The position numbers and the translations under genes are program-made. Positions 63,974-64,000 of a stretch of 64,000 nucleotides of DNA are shown in pieces. The first letter of the stretch is position 1. Each line of letters starts with the position of its first letter. The notes below the pieces were generated by a model. It saw only the letters and a list, made by a program, of their open reading frames with translations. It had not been told where the DNA came from and did not search any database. Source of the DNA: Methanonatronarchaeum sp. AMET-Sl. GTDB lineage: Archaea > Halobacteriota > Methanonatronarchaeia > Methanonatronarchaeales > Methanonatronarchaeaceae. The stretch lies in the NCBI RefSeq assembly GCF_029854155.1, contig NZ_CP122958.1:486001-550000 (forward strand). Reading direction: 5' to 3'.

Positions 63974-64000
63974 CTCTCCCTAAATATATCCGATAGTCTT

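Overview
The window is from an AT-rich archaeon. It encodes a group II chaperonin (thermosome) with a GGM tail, archaeal nascent-polypeptide-associated complex protein, a PyrB/PyrI pair, a ThiD-ThiN fusion, the anaerobic (cbi) corrin pathway with an ECF cobalt transporter, and two archaeal-style CRISPR-Cas loci. Most start codons sit behind GGAGG/GGTGA-type ribosome sites or TATA boxes. The corrin pathway, a DsrE-like relic and many acidic proteins fit a euryarchaeal methanogen-related lineage, possibly a halophilic one such as Methanonatronarchaeia. No single marker here proves that placement.

Layout. (1) 1-11.65 kb: type I-D CRISPR-Cas (cas6, cas10d/csc3, csc2, csc1, cas3', cas4, cas1, cas2) reading into array 1, with 34 repeats of 37 nt plus a decayed terminal repeat. 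(2) 11.8-17.2 kb: two small membrane proteins, a catalytic-domain tyrosine integrase, a broken gene relic and a multi-PAS response-regulator/histidine kinase. A 142-bp direct repeat brackets this stretch. (3) 17.2-24.3 kb: a defence- or toxin-antitoxin-like block holding an unknown gene with a PIN-like partner, a 62-aa protein with an SMC/Rad50-like ATPase, and a minus-strand trio (winged-helix-like, PIN-like and an unknown 439-aa protein). (4) 24.4-27.35 kb: a plasmid/virus-like remnant with a winged-helix protein, an AbrB-like protein, four coupled micro-genes led by a ribbon-helix-helix (RHH) protein, a divergent RHH gene, a palindromic operator and iteron-like repeats. (5) 27.8-42.0 kb: type I-B CRISPR-Cas (cas6, cas8b, cas7, cas5, cas3, cas4, cas1, frameshifted cas2) with array 2, 52 repeats of 30 nt carrying an eight-spacer segmental duplication. 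A short direct repeat lies on each side. (6) 40.9-43.6 kb: a gene graveyard (histidine kinase and DsrE-like pseudogenes), a 59-aa protein and the first of two paralogous 53-aa membrane proteins. (7) 43.8-49.3 kb: ACR3/SBF-family transporter, thermosome, second 53-aa paralogue, GCS2-family ligase and a TRAM protein. (8) 49.4-58.5 kb: cobalamin genes, cbiT-L-F-G-H-C-D-E on the minus strand and cbiM, cbiQ, cbiO on the plus strand. (9) 58.6-64 kb: thiDN, pyrBI, an IS605-like end, a DUF389 membrane protein, NAC and a PUA protein.

How the parts fit. The two CRISPR systems are each complete for interference and adaptation, and both arrays read away from cas2 with the leader between. The cbi operon and CbiMQO supply cobalt and assemble the corrin ring. 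The 17-27 kb interval is mobile and defence DNA between the two immune loci. The right third is conserved housekeeping sequence, so accessory DNA is concentrated between 1 and 43 kb.
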